This document shows, one piece after another, positions 8,594-17,612 of a DNA stretch of 64,000 nucleotides. The translations under genes were made by a program, and so were the position numbers. Source of the DNA: Puteibacter caeruleilacunae (GTDB lineage Bacteria; Bacteroidota; Bacteroidia; Bacteroidales; Prolixibacteraceae); contig SJCO01000006.1 of NCBI GenBank assembly GCA_005217565.1, positions 356,388 to 420,387 of the forward strand. The letters are read 5' to 3'. The notes under the pieces were generated by a model, which saw only the letters and a list, made by a program, of their open reading frames with translations, was not told where the DNA came from and did not search any database. Positions within the stretch are counted from its first letter, which is position 1. Each line of letters opens with the position of its first letter.

Positions 8594-10336
8594 ATGACTG
8601 AGATGATAAAAAAGCACATGTTTTGGTTATTCTTTATTTTCATTCTGTGTTGGCAGATTTTATTAACCTTCCAGGGACTCGATTTAGCCGATACAGGATT
8701 TCATTTAACAGCTTTCAGTCAGATTTTCAATGCACCTGATTCAGTGCAATATTCTATGATGTTTTGGCTTTCCGATATTGTTGGTGCTTTATGGATGAAA
8801 TTGTTCCCTTCAGGAGGTTTATATTGGATCAGGATAGGTTGGGTTGTATGTTCAACTGCTACGTTCTTGATATATTATTCTTTGCTTAGAATGGTGTTGT
8901 CTCAAAGGGAAGCATTGCTTAGTCTTACTGTTATACTTGTTTTCATCCTTCAAGGAGGACCGGAGTGCTTGAACTATGATGTATTGACGACTTTAGGCTA
9001 TGGAATAGGTATATTCTTTTTGATAAAAGGATTGTTGAGGAGTAAAGGGATGTATTTGTTAATATCCGGACTTGTTTTTGGGATCTGCCTGTTTCTAAAA
9101 CTGTCAAATCTGGCTTACTTGGGATTTTGGGCTGTGATTGTTTTTACCCATATTATTTATCGAAATTCCAAATGCCGACTCCTTGTTGATAGTGTCTGCT
9201 GGTTATCGGGTGTTGTTGTTGGTATGGCGTTGATATTAATATTGATACATCAATTAGGACATTGGGAGCTATTTGTTAATAACTTGATTTTTACCTCTCA
9301 AATGGGAGCTGATGAAAGTGCTTCTCATGGTTTAATTCCTCTCTTGAAATCTTATGTGTTAGGATACATTAATGCCTTTGTGATGTTACTTATAGGAGGC
9401 TTTGTTGTCTGGTGTTTTAATTGGTTTAGTGGTCGGCAGACAAGAGGAATTACCCAAAGTTATCAGACGATGTTATTAATTGCTGCTGCAACCCTTACGC
9501 TGGTTTTATCAATATTATTTAAGGATGTGTTTTGGAGTAAGGTTCGTTATCTACTTATAGGAGTAATGATCGCTTACGGAACGATAGCTATGTTTGATGC
9601 CAGGCAGTCTGGGAATACGCGTTTGTTGGCTTTTTCTGGTTTGTTGCTATTAGTGATTGCTCCTTTGGGATCCGACTCAGGGCTTGCCAAATCAGTCTGG
9701 GGGATGTGGCTTTTGGGGCCTCTTGCTTTGGTAAAGATGTTTGATTTCGAATTTATGAAGAGACATTTTTCTCTTGATATTAGCAAAATAGTGAGGCAGG
9801 CATTTGTATTGGTTATTGGTATTAGTGCGGTTATCTATGCCTGGCAGCACACCTATTTTGATGTAGGTTCAAGGTTGGACAAAAGATATACTGTTGATCA
9901 TCCAAAACTCAGAGGGATTTATACGTCGGAGAAAAGAGCTGAAGCCATGAATGAAGTTATTAACAATGCATTTCCTATAATTGAGAAGGAGGAGTATTTG
10001 TTGGGCTTTATTGAAATCCCGATGTTTAATTATCTGACCGATACAAAGCCATTTATTACGACTTCCTGGCCTAAGCTTTATTACAATGCAGATGTATTTG
10101 CTGAGAAATTGGATGATGCAGTAAAGAATAAGGGAAAGCTGCCGGTTATAATCCGACAATTACAGGCGACGAAATTAGAGGAGTGGCCTGTTGATAACGT
10201 TAATGGAGGTAACAGTTATATGCAATGGCCTGAGCATGGGGTGGTGTTAGATAATTTTATCAGGAAGTATAACTATGTGATTGTATGGGAAAATGAAATG
10301 TTCCAGCTATTGATAAAAAAAGGTTCTGAAATCTAA
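8594..10336 (+). CDS. Polytopic membrane protein, possible GT-C glycosyltransferase
   Basis: About 580 residues with roughly 11-13 predicted helices and a C-terminal soluble tail from about 425. Just after the first helix comes GLDLADTGFHL, an acidic first loop as found in GT-C enzymes that use polyprenyl-phosphate sugars; no closer family is recognised. Position after the HAD and UbiA-like genes suggests it consumes or exports their product. I prefer the ATG at 8594 (MTEMIKKHMFW); an in-frame GTG lies at 8585. It converges on the lipoprotein glycosidase gene with a shared hairpin. Confidence 0.7.
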   Translation: MTEMIKKHMFWLFFIFILCWQILLTFQGLDLADTGFHLTAFSQIFNAPDSVQYSMMFWLSDIVGALWMKLFPSGGLYWIRIGWVVCSTATFLIYYSLLRMVLSQREALLSLTVILVFILQGGPECLNYDVLTTLGYGIGIFFLIKGLLRSKGMYLLISGLVFGICLFLKLSNLAYLGFWAVIVFTHIIYRNSKCRLLVDSVCWLSGVVVGMALILILIHQLGHWELFVNNLIFTSQMGADESASHGLIPLLKSYVLGYINAFVMLLIGGFVVWCFNWFSGRQTRGITQSYQTMLLIAAATLTLVLSILFKDVFWSKVRYLLIGVMIAYGTIAMFDARQSGNTRLLAFSGLLLLVIAPLGSDSGLAKSVWGMWLLGPLALVKMFDFEFMKRHFSLDISKIVRQAFVLVIGISAVIYAWQHTYFDVGSRLDKRYTVDHPKLRGIYTSEKRAEAMNEVINNAFPIIEKEEYLLGFIEIPMFNYLTDTKPFITTSWPKLYYNADVFAEKLDDAVKNKGKLPVIIRQLQATKLEEWPVDNVNGGNSYMQWPEHGVVLDNFIRKYNYVIVWENEMFQLLIKKGSEI

Positions 10337-10351
10337 AGTCTCAGAACCTTT
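10320..10351. terminator. Bidirectional terminator between convergent genes
   Basis: AAGGTTCTGA pairs with TCAGAACCTT, flanked by A-rich and T-rich sequence on the two sides. It overlaps the stop codon of the membrane protein gene and serves both convergent transcripts. Confidence 0.7.
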
Positions 10352-10362
10352 ATATCAGGTGT

Positions 10363-11445
10363 TTATCTGTTCATATCCAGTTGGTCAACAACCTTTGAGA
10401 ATACTTGCCAGTCTTCATCTTTCATACTGTGACCAGTAAAGATCGATACTCCTTGTGCTCCATTCTCAATACAGGTATTTACAACCTTTTCAATACCATA
10501 TTCACGAACATGACCTAAATGCAATCCTGCATAAAGATTGGCTTTACCCTTTAATATTCGAGCGTCTTCTTTTACTACTTCAGCTACCCAATTCAGATCT
10601 CCATCATAGTCTTTGAAATAAACCATTGGCATGAATGAATCAAGGTTAAAGCGTTCCCAATCCTGACGAACAATCTTACGTGCGATTGTTGGTGTTGGGA
10701 ATACTGCTGCTGAAATTTTCTTTCCTTCCTGATGCACTGCATCTGCAACATTGTTAACAACTTTTACCAGCTGGTCCAGGCGGAACTGATGCCACTCTTT
10801 GCTTTTTGATGGATCTTCCATGTCGAGTGGATCTATACCATGTTTTTCTTTGAATTTGCTACGGCATAACGGACAGTAACAGAAGTCAAATTCTGGCATT
10901 TCATGATCCTGCACCAAATTGTATTTTGGCTGTAAAGCAATTGGTAATATCACGTCGCAATATCTTACGTAATCGAGGTGTACACCATTCAATCCTTCAA
11001 TCTTACAAAGGTTAGTATAGTCGTCGATTAGTAACTGTTGTACCTCCGGACGCGAAGGACATAGCCATCGGTAATAACCAACATAAGGTGGCTTATCGAC
11101 TACCGAATCGCCATTGCGACTCACCGCATACCATTCTGGATGGTCTTTCATATGACCTCCACGGTTGATGGTCCAACGCCAGGCATGGAAATCAAGACCT
11201 ACTTCTTTTAAGATTGGACCGATACGCTCATAGAATTTGTTTCCACCACTAGGTAGAATTCCATGAATTCGGTTGTCTTTTAATTTTTGGAAAAAAGCTC
11301 TAAGCTCTTCATCGGTGTTTTTCTCTCCACCGCGTGTCCAAACCCAGTTCTTGAGTTTGTTGTTCGATCCTGTACTGCATGCTAATCCGGTGCTAAGCAT
11401 CAGACCAGATACACCCAGAATCTGGATGAAATCTCTACGTTTCAT
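10363..11445 (-). CDS. Putative glycosidase-like lipoprotein (GHL10-like TIM barrel)
   Basis: A 360-residue exported protein. It begins MKRRDF followed by a hydrophobic stretch and the lipobox TGLAC (cysteine 23), so it is a lipoprotein, with a Tat-like RR pair. The body resembles the GHL10 / DUF187 hypothetical glycosidases: KNWVWTRGG, FHAWRWTINRG, YRWLCPSRPEVQQLLIDDY, GVHLDYVRYCDV and DSFMPMVYFKDYDGD follow the strand order of a TIM barrel, with D in LDYVRY a likely active-site acid. A CPLCRSKF motif near residue 165-172 is unusual for the family and may bind a metal. Substrate unknown. Confidence 0.75.
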   Translation of the reverse strand: MKRRDFIQILGVSGLMLSTGLACSTGSNNKLKNWVWTRGGEKNTDEELRAFFQKLKDNRIHGILPSGGNKFYERIGPILKEVGLDFHAWRWTINRGGHMKDHPEWYAVSRNGDSVVDKPPYVGYYRWLCPSRPEVQQLLIDDYTNLCKIEGLNGVHLDYVRYCDVILPIALQPKYNLVQDHEMPEFDFCYCPLCRSKFKEKHGIDPLDMEDPSKSKEWHQFRLDQLVKVVNNVADAVHQEGKKISAAVFPTPTIARKIVRQDWERFNLDSFMPMVYFKDYDGDLNWVAEVVKEDARILKGKANLYAGLHLGHVREYGIEKVVNTCIENGAQGVSIFTGHSMKDEDWQVFSKVVDQLDMNR

Positions 11446-11506
11446 TTTTGAGGGTTTATGGTTAATATTTGAATCATAAAGGTAAGAAATTCTTCTTTGT
11501 CCTTTA

Positions 11507-11627
11507 GCCGGACAGGCTCTTCATTTTTACCTTGATGCAAAATTATCCTGCCGGACAGGCTCTCATTTTTACCTTGATGCAAAATTGTCCTGCCGGACAG
11601 GCTCTCATTTTTGCTTTGATGCAAAAA
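11507..11627. repeat. 42/43-bp tandem repeat, about 2.9 copies
   Basis: The unit starts GCCGGACAGGCTC and continues with TCATTTTTACCTTGATGCAAA and AATTATCCT. Copies begin at 11507, 11550 and 11592; the last one drifts (GCTTTGATGC). Each junction carries CCTGCCGGACAGG, a short CCTG/CAGG hairpin. It sits directly upstream of the lipoprotein start at 11445. Confidence 0.9.
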
Positions 11628-11644
11628 CGAGACAAAAAAATCAA

Positions 11645-11773
11645 GGCTGCCTGAATAAAGCAATCGATTTATTGCAGTTGGTAAGTTCGGCTGGGTGATC
11701 TTAGAACTGCGTTCTAAGCTTCCCAGTCTCCCTAACCAACTGCTGCTAAATCAATCACTTTTTTCAGGAGGCC
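11645..11773. repeat. 129-bp imperfect inverted repeat (long hairpin)
   Basis: Arms 11645-11707 and 11711-11773 meet at a 3-nt TGC loop. Perfect blocks are TTAGAAC/GTTCTAA at the tip, CTGGG/CCCAG, GCAGTTGGT/ACCAACTGC and GATTTA/TAAATC. The base is GGCTGCCTG against CAGGAGGCC. It could be a MITE-like element or the template of a structured RNA. Confidence 0.85.
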
Positions 11774-11910
11774 AACTCGTATGCCGTGGGCTGAAGCTTT
11801 TAAGCTTTACGTCCTCTATGGTTAAAATCTTACCACTACAGCAACATTAAAGCGTGGCCGGAAGCATTGAACTTGAATCTTGGAACCGTGAGGTGATAGC
11901 CGAACTAAAA

Positions 11911-11945
11911 CAAAAAAAGGCCTGCACCAAACGGGCAGACCTTTC
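11911..11945 (-). terminator. Rho-independent terminator of the ECF-S-like gene
   Basis: Read on the minus strand: AAAGGTCTGCCC, short loop, GGTGCAGGCC, then seven T. Confidence 0.8.
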
Positions 11946-11968
11946 GTAATGGATCACCATTAAAATTT

Positions 11969-12493
11969 TTACTGTTTTCTGATTTTTAGTGTTACCATCG
12001 TAATCACAGATAAAATCAGCAATCCAGGCCAGCAAGCTTTCACAATCTGCCAAACACCCGAAGTAGCAATGTCTGTAAAGGTTGATAGTACCAGTATTGC
12101 TCCTGCCATGGCAAGCAGGTAAGCTACTGGTGCAGCAATGAATTTAGTCCAGCGTATGCGAAGCAAATAGTTTGCCGCAAGTACAAAGATCAACATCTCG
12201 GTACACATCTGAACGACCATTTCTGGTAGTGGATGTCCCATAATTAGATAATTCAATACGGGAGCCAATACACCTGCAATCAGTGCAGTGTGCCATCTGA
12301 ATAGTATCAATGCAACCAATGGTGCATAGAAAAGTGGAAGTAACATTGATCCTAACATTACTCCATTACCGGCGGGAATCAAATGGACCAGTAAAGGCAT
12401 CATCATTGTAGCAATCAAAACCAATATGGTTTCTTTAACTTGCCATCGGGTAAGAATACCAGCATTTGTGAGATTGGCGCTTGTTGAGTTCAT
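11969..12493 (-). CDS. Membrane protein, ECF-transporter S-component-like
   Basis: A 174-residue, almost wholly hydrophobic protein with five to six helices. Its size and layout, with an N-terminal cytoplasmic segment (RWQVKETILVL) and GVLAPVLNYLIMGHP in the centre, fit substrate-binding S components of energy-coupling-factor vitamin transporters. No T component or ATPase lies nearby, as is usual for group II ECF systems. No riboswitch is recognised in the short upstream gap, so the ligand is open. A plain hypothetical membrane protein is the alternative. Confidence 0.55.
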   Translation of the reverse strand: MNSTSANLTNAGILTRWQVKETILVLIATMMMPLLVHLIPAGNGVMLGSMLLPLFYAPLVALILFRWHTALIAGVLAPVLNYLIMGHPLPEMVVQMCTEMLIFVLAANYLLRIRWTKFIAAPVAYLLAMAGAILVLSTFTDIATSGVWQIVKACWPGLLILSVITMVTLKIRKQ

Positions 12494-12597
12494 GGTATGT
12501 TTGTATTATGTTTTTGCTAATCTGACCCTAATAATACTCAAAAATCAACGCATTTGCAAGCGTTATGTTTTGAAATAGGTTACTATTATACAATGTT

Positions 12598-13380
12598 TTA
12601 GTTGTTTGAAACAACTTTAATTAAGATGGTTGCTCCAAGATTAATGTGTCCTTTCTTTCTAATTTCTACCCATCCTTGTCGCTGTAGTTCTTTTGAAATA
12701 TATCCATTTAGCATGCCATGACCTACTAATACCGACGTGCGTTGTAACTCGGCTGTTTTTGCTAAAATGGCTGCGGCAGCTTTTGATCTTTTTCTGGCTT
12801 CCTTAAAACTTTCTATTCCTCCATGATTGAGTCCAAGCATCCAACTCCCGCGACTTAATCCTCTCCAAATATCAATAGGCAACGGAAGAAATGCAGGTGC
12901 ATTGACTGCTTTATTTTGAAATTCTCTGAATACATCGAATGACTGTACTTCATGGGTATTGCTAAATATTGTCTCGGCTGTTTGTATTGATCGATGAAGT
13001 GTTGAACAATAAATTACATGAGAAGTGTCGATTGATACCTTAACCATTTGAGGATCGAATGGAATAATGTCGAATCGATCATAGTTGTCCAGAAACCGCT
13101 GGGTACTCTTCGGGGTAGCAATAAATGGCTTATTTACATTAGGCTTTGCATGTCGCACAAGGTAAACCTGTATAATTCGCTGATTGTTGGCTGCTAGCTT
13201 TTCTTGTAATGCAGGAGAGATGTCACGTATGCAAGTAAAGGCATCACATGTACCATCATATATGGTTTCGTAATTGTAATTATTAGTCTGATCATCTTTA
13301 TCCTGATTGGCAAATGCTTCCTGACCGATCAGTAAAATTACAATCGCTAAGGATAATCGTATCTGTGAGAATGTCTTCAT
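12598..13380 (-). CDS. Secreted histidine phosphatase superfamily protein
   Basis: A 260-residue protein with a cleavable signal peptide (cut near EAFA, residue 24). The phosphatase signature is LVRHAKPN at about 73-80, whose histidine would be phosphorylated; the second catalytic histidine is in LVGHGM near 218, and YCSTLHRSIQTAE provides the conserved arginine region. It is therefore a periplasmic or surface phosphomonoesterase of the phosphoglycerate-mutase fold. The export signal argues against a cobalamin (CobC) role. About 100 bp separate it from the ECF-S-like gene. Confidence 0.85.
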   Translation of the reverse strand: MKTFSQIRLSLAIVILLIGQEAFANQDKDDQTNNYNYETIYDGTCDAFTCIRDISPALQEKLAANNQRIIQVYLVRHAKPNVNKPFIATPKSTQRFLDNYDRFDIIPFDPQMVKVSIDTSHVIYCSTLHRSIQTAETIFSNTHEVQSFDVFREFQNKAVNAPAFLPLPIDIWRGLSRGSWMLGLNHGGIESFKEARKRSKAAAAILAKTAELQRTSVLVGHGMLNGYISKELQRQGWVEIRKKGHINLGATILIKVVSNN

Positions 13381-13470
13381 TAGTCAAATGTTTAAAACCA
13401 AAAATAGAAATAATGTTGATGGTTTCAAATAACTTTCTCTATTACGATACGCTCATTTTGATGTTACCTC

Positions 13471-14271
13471 TTATTTGCGCTTTTTCTTCTTTTTCTTTTT
13501 GTCGTCTGTAGGAATTTCTTCACCGCGTGCTTTGGCGGCTTGCTCTTCCTTATATTGCTTATATAAATCTTGTATTTTTGCTTTTACCTGGATCTCAGAA
13601 TAGGAGTAATCGGTGTCAAAATGAGGATTACAATAGACCATGAAACGATCAATTTCATCATCATCTGTAAGCCCTGTGATCTTCTTGAATGTCTGGAAAT
13701 TATACCACTTTGCTAAATCTTCCCAGTTTTCCTGCTCTTCCATGGCTTCCATGGCCATTCGCTTACTTCTTTCCTTTTTGTTGGTTTTGAAGTATAAATA
13801 GTTGATCGGATTTAAGGCTGCTTGAGCCACTGAAGGTTTGCCATCGAACGAGTTACTGCGTAGTTGCATCGGAACTTTCGATTCTTTACCTTGATTAGGT
13901 AAATATAAATTGATTGAATCATCTCCTTCTACCCGTACTTCTCCAATGTTGTAGCTAATTTTTGCTACTTCAATTGTATAAATCGTGTCGGATGAAAAAT
14001 CAAGAGGTGGTTTATGATATACATACCCGTAACCAATGGAGTGAATCTGTACACTATCTCCAGGAATTAAGTATAATCTGAAATAACCTGCGTCATCAGA
14101 AGTAACAGAAATTCCAATCCGTACATTTTCAATATATGCCGAGCTTACAGGATTTTCCGTACCCTTTTCAATTAAGCGACCTTTAAAAAGTTTGCTCTTA
14201 TTCCCATTCTGTGCAAAAATGCTGCACATTCCTATCATCAAAACTACTAAAGTCAGGCTCAGTTTCTTCAT
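13471..14271 (-). CDS. CarboxypepD_reg-like domain protein
   Basis: An exported protein of 266 residues from ATG at 14271 (MKKLSLTLVVLMIGMCSIFAQ, signal peptide); an upstream ATG at 14286 adds five residues. The mature N-terminus is a carboxypeptidase regulatory-like beta-sandwich (FKGRLIEKGTENPVSSAYIENVRIGISVTS split over about 30-60, then GYFRLYLIPGDSVQIHSIGY). The C-terminal half is helical and charged and ends in a run of lysines (KKKKKKKRK). Such proteins are usually envelope-associated in Bacteroidota; no function is known. Confidence 0.75.
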   Translation of the reverse strand: MKKLSLTLVVLMIGMCSIFAQNGNKSKLFKGRLIEKGTENPVSSAYIENVRIGISVTSDDAGYFRLYLIPGDSVQIHSIGYGYVYHKPPLDFSSDTIYTIEVAKISYNIGEVRVEGDDSINLYLPNQGKESKVPMQLRSNSFDGKPSVAQAALNPINYLYFKTNKKERSKRMAMEAMEEQENWEDLAKWYNFQTFKKITGLTDDDEIDRFMVYCNPHFDTDYSYSEIQVKAKIQDLYKQYKEEQAAKARGEEIPTDDKKKKKKKRK

Positions 14272-14573
14272 AAAGTTGGGTAACATTTATTTTTGCGGAT
14301 ACCAATTTAGATATAATTATTGAATTTCACTTTGAACAAACATTCTTTAACAGGGTTTTAACAATGATTAAGAATTGAATTTATACATATCTTATTCTTT
14401 TGCATACTGTTGCTTTTCCTTATTTTTGGGGAAAATTTTTAGAAATTGAAATTTTAAAAGGGTGATTTCTGAAAATATATAATCTAAGGCAGCAGTGCCT
14501 TTCTATTGAAATATCAGAATAATAAATAAATGCAGGGAGATAGAATCTGTCTGCAACAGAAAAACTTTGAACC

Positions 14574-15392
14574 ATGTTTAGTAGTTATATCGAAAAAATT
14601 GAGCAAGCCTGGGAGAACAGGGAATTGTTGAAAACACAGGAAACTCAGGATTGCATCCGTGAGGTTATCGAAATGCTTGATAAGGGTAAAGTTCGCGTAG
14701 CTGAACAAGTTGATGGAGAATGGCAGGTTAACCAGTGGGTGAAAAAAGCTGTAATTCTTTATTTCCCAATTCAAGGTATGGAAACTATCGAGGTTGGTCC
14801 TTTCGAGTTCCACGATAAAATTGATTTGAAACGTTCTTACAAAGAATTAGGAGTTCGTGTGGTTCCTCACGCTGTAGCTCGCTATGGTTCTTTCTTGTCG
14901 AAGGGTGTTATCATGATGCCTTCTTACGTTAATATCGGTGCATGGGTAGGTGAGAATACTATGGTTGATACTTGGGCTACTGTAGGTTCATGTGCACAGA
15001 TTGGTAAAAACGTACACTTGAGTGGTGGTGTAGGAATTGGTGGTGTTTTAGAGCCAGCTGGTGCTAAGCCTGTAATCATTGAAGATAACTGTTTCGTTGG
15101 TTCACGTTGTATTGTTGTTGAGGGAGTACACGTACACGAAGGTGCAGTATTAGGTGCTAACGTTGTTTTGACTAAATCAACTCAGATTATTGATGTTTCT
15201 GGTGATGAGCCTAAAGAGTGGAAAGGATATATTCCTGCGAACTCGGTGGTTATTCCTGGAACAAGAACAAAGAAATTCCCAGCGGGAGAGTATCAGATAC
15301 CATGTGCATTAATCATTGGTAAGCGTAAAGCTTCTACTGATACTAAGACCTCTTTGAATGATGCATTAAGAGAATTCGAAGTTGCAGTATAA
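14574..15392 (+). CDS. dapD: Tetrahydrodipicolinate N-succinyltransferase
   Basis: A 272-residue cytosolic trimer that transfers succinyl from succinyl-CoA to tetrahydrodipicolinate in lysine and meso-diaminopimelate synthesis. The N-terminal helical domain (about 1-90) is followed by hexapeptide repeats of a left-handed beta-helix: MMPSYVNIGAWVGENTMVDT, GSCAQIGKNVHLSGGVGIGG and EDNCFVGSRCIVVEGVHV. The late TRTKKFPAGEYQIPCALIIG matches the family. Length is normal. It is monocistronic. Confidence 0.95.
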   Translation: MFSSYIEKIEQAWENRELLKTQETQDCIREVIEMLDKGKVRVAEQVDGEWQVNQWVKKAVILYFPIQGMETIEVGPFEFHDKIDLKRSYKELGVRVVPHAVARYGSFLSKGVIMMPSYVNIGAWVGENTMVDTWATVGSCAQIGKNVHLSGGVGIGGVLEPAGAKPVIIEDNCFVGSRCIVVEGVHVHEGAVLGANVVLTKSTQIIDVSGDEPKEWKGYIPANSVVIPGTRTKKFPAGEYQIPCALIIGKRKASTDTKTSLNDALREFEVAV

Positions 15393-15443
15393 TCTCATCT
15401 GGAAGTGTCCGTGAGGACCTTTCATTGGGAAACAATAATATTT

Positions 15444-15490
15444 AAATCGCTATTACAGGACTTACAATATCCCGTAATAGCGATTTTTTT
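15444..15490. terminator. Terminator between dapD and the MFS gene
   Basis: AAATCGCTATTAC pairs perfectly with GTAATAGCGATTT over a 17-nt loop, followed on the plus strand by a T-run. It ends at the stop codon of the convergent transporter. Confidence 0.85.
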
Positions 15491-16826
15491 ATCTTGTAAA
15501 CTGTGGATTTCGAGCCTTAAACGACCCAAACAATAGTAACGCCCACAACACTCCACAAACAATATACGATAACATATATGATCCCACTAAAGTCTGAGAC
15601 AGACTAAATAACCAGGGACCAATAGCACTGAAGAATACCATCATCGACATAGCCGATCCACTAATGGCACCTAAATGTTGACGTCCGTAATAACGAGGCC
15701 ATACCAATGAATTCAGCACTGCAAATAGAGAAGTGATAATTGCATTTCCCAAGATCAGGATATACATTGGTATACCTTCCGACAGGAAGATCATTCCCAC
15801 ACATGATAAAACTCCTCCAGTTGTTAATAACATCAACAAGTATTTTAACCTGATCCGATCACTTACCCAACTTGAAAAGGTGGTAATAAATACTCCAATG
15901 ATTGAAGATGGAAGGAATATCGATAATGCAGTAGACCTGTCGAGACCTACCTCTTCGAATACCGACACAACATGAAATGTAAATCCAGTCATGGTTAACG
16001 AAAACATAGCCAATGAGATTGCATAAATCCAATAAGCGTAAGTTTTTCGAGCCTCTTTCAGTGTGTATTGTTTTTCAGGTTCAAATGTCTTGTCAGTCTT
16101 TTTCTCTCCGTGTAAACCTCCGTCAGGTATCATACCGCACTCTTCAGGATTATCTCTAAAGAAGATAAGAATGATAGCCAGAAATGGAATAGCCAAAATC
16201 CCTGCTAAGAAGATGTAGCTTGTACGCCATCCCATGCCTTGGATGATTTCATCGAATACTAGAGGAGCTACAGAAAAACCAAGGGTAACAAATACGCCGC
16301 CAATGGCATTGGCTAATCCTCTGCGTTGAACAAACCACTTCATGGTCATGTTTCGCGAGGTCATGGCCAGCACGCCCTGTCCGGTAAATCGTAGAGCAAA
16401 GAATCCAAAGAAGATTGTTCCAAAGGCAGTCCACATAGGATCAAGTCCAGTTGTTGCTGCAAAAGCACCAGCCACATGGTCACTCTGACTAAAAAACAAC
16501 AATACCAGAGCAAGTCCGACAGTTGTTGAAGCGGCCACAATTCGGGCACCAAATCGGTCGAACATTTTTCCAGCCCATGTTAGAAGAAAAGAGCTGGATA
16601 TTGTTCCTAGCATGTAAGCCAGACTAAGCTGTGAACGTGTCAGTCCGAGAGCCTCAATAAGGTAATCGGTATAGGTTGCTACACCGGTAGTCTGACCGGG
16701 AGTACTCATTAACATTCCCAACGTTCCGAGCGCTACAATTGCCCATCCATAAAAGAAAGGAACCTTTGCCGGATTAAACGGTAACAGTGCTCCTTTATGG
16801 ATGTATTTCTCTTTAATTTTATGCAT
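15489..16826 (-). CDS. MFS transporter, OFA (oxalate/formate antiporter)-like
   Basis: About 445 residues with twelve helices. Family marks are PFFYGWAIVALGTLGMLMSTPGQ split across helix 1, LGLTRSQLSLAYMLGT after helix 1 and GKMFDRFGARIVAA in the loop 2-3 (the MFS DRxGxR motif). The central loop is charged (GEKKTDKTFEPEKQYTLKEA). OFA-family members carry small carboxylates, but the substrate cannot be read off. I prefer ATG at 16826; an upstream ATG at 16862 would add a cysteine-containing leader of 12 residues. Confidence 0.85.
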   Translation of the reverse strand: MHKIKEKYIHKGALLPFNPAKVPFFYGWAIVALGTLGMLMSTPGQTTGVATYTDYLIEALGLTRSQLSLAYMLGTISSSFLLTWAGKMFDRFGARIVAASTTVGLALVLLFFSQSDHVAGAFAATTGLDPMWTAFGTIFFGFFALRFTGQGVLAMTSRNMTMKWFVQRRGLANAIGGVFVTLGFSVAPLVFDEIIQGMGWRTSYIFLAGILAIPFLAIILIFFRDNPEECGMIPDGGLHGEKKTDKTFEPEKQYTLKEARKTYAYWIYAISLAMFSLTMTGFTFHVVSVFEEVGLDRSTALSIFLPSSIIGVFITTFSSWVSDRIRLKYLLMLLTTGGVLSCVGMIFLSEGIPMYILILGNAIITSLFAVLNSLVWPRYYGRQHLGAISGSAMSMMVFFSAIGPWLFSLSQTLVGSYMLSYIVCGVLWALLLFGSFKARNPQFTR

Positions 16827-17090
16827 ATATTTTTCTTTGAAGGCGCAAAAGTAGTTAAACATTTAAGGTCGTAGGAAGTTCGAAACCATAATTGATGAGA
16901 ACTTAACGGCAGCTTCAGGAAAACTTTAAACTGAAGAAAGATCACATTGTGGATTACAATGCCATTCCAAATATCAGGTTCGAGATCATATTTTAATCAA
17001 TATTGGTTTCTCTTCAAATGGGGAAAATAGCCACCTCTCCGTATCAGTAATCTTTACGTAAACTTTAGGTATTCTTTAGGTAAATTCTAT

Positions 17091-17117
17091 CTAAGTTCTA
17101 TCCTAGATAAAACTTAG
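17091..17117. repeat. Short inverted repeat
   Basis: CTAAGTTCTATC pairs with GATAAAACTTAG (one G-U type mismatch) around a CTA loop. No T-run follows. Confidence 0.7.
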
Positions 17118-17571
17118 TTCAAGTTTCGGTAGAGAAACCGTAGTGAATAAGTATAGAGTACTGTCGCTAGGGGGCCCATAAGGGAATAGCCGTTTGAGGG
17201 CAGATCTCAGTCTTATGCTTCTCTTGTAATACCATTAATATCACGTTGTAGAAATGATTCTCAAATTAATCTCAACAATAGCATGTGGCAGAAGGTGTGA
17301 AGAATGAGGGGAGAATTTGACTCAAATTTGTCGTTCGATTAATGTTGTATTGAAAATGGATGAAGAAGAGAATTAGGGACGACGGATGTATCTTTCATGG
17401 GTATTCCGGCTTTCTTTCATTCGGTACAGATTTGGTAGTCATTCGGTACGCATTCGGAGTTGTTGCATTTTATGCAGTATTTTTAGCAATAATTACTGCA
17501 CTTGATGCAGCATCCTTAGAATTAATAAAAAAGAACGATGGTTGATTACCAAGATGATAAAGTTAGTGAAA

Positions 17572-17612
17572 TTTGCATAGATAGTCGACTTTTGCTCGGT
17601 TATCTATGCAAA
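17572..17612. repeat. Perfect 12-bp inverted repeat downstream of propeller gene
   Basis: TTTGCATAGATA and TATCTATGCAAA flank a 17-nt loop 22 bp beyond the stop of the propeller gene. It may act as a weak terminator; no T-run follows on the minus strand. Confidence 0.75.

Larger units (their letters stand above)
11446..11968. other. 523-bp gene-less stretch with repeats and a long hairpin
   Basis: No convincing gene. It holds a three-copy 42/43-bp tandem repeat (11507-11627), a 129-bp imperfect palindrome (11645-11773) and, at the far end, the terminator of the ECF-S-like gene. The part from 11775 to 11910 contains AAGCTTTTAAGCTT and GC-rich islets but nothing I can name. Confidence 0.75.

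Noticed and set aside
11507-11627. CRISPR array
   Set aside because: Copies are contiguous with no unique spacers and no cas genes are present.
11442-11663. 73-codon ORF with a 14-residue repeat
   Set aside because: It is the 42-bp tandem repeat read in frame; it overlaps the lipoprotein start and has no signal or homology.
12494-12597. Riboswitch upstream of the ECF-S-like gene
   Set aside because: The 104 bp are too short and show no conserved riboswitch core.
12598-13380. Alpha-ribazole phosphatase (CobC) next to a cobalamin transporter
   Set aside because: The enzyme has an export signal and no other cobalamin genes are near.
17360-17545. 61-codon plus-strand ORF
   Set aside because: No family, poor start context and unusual composition for the region; likely chance.
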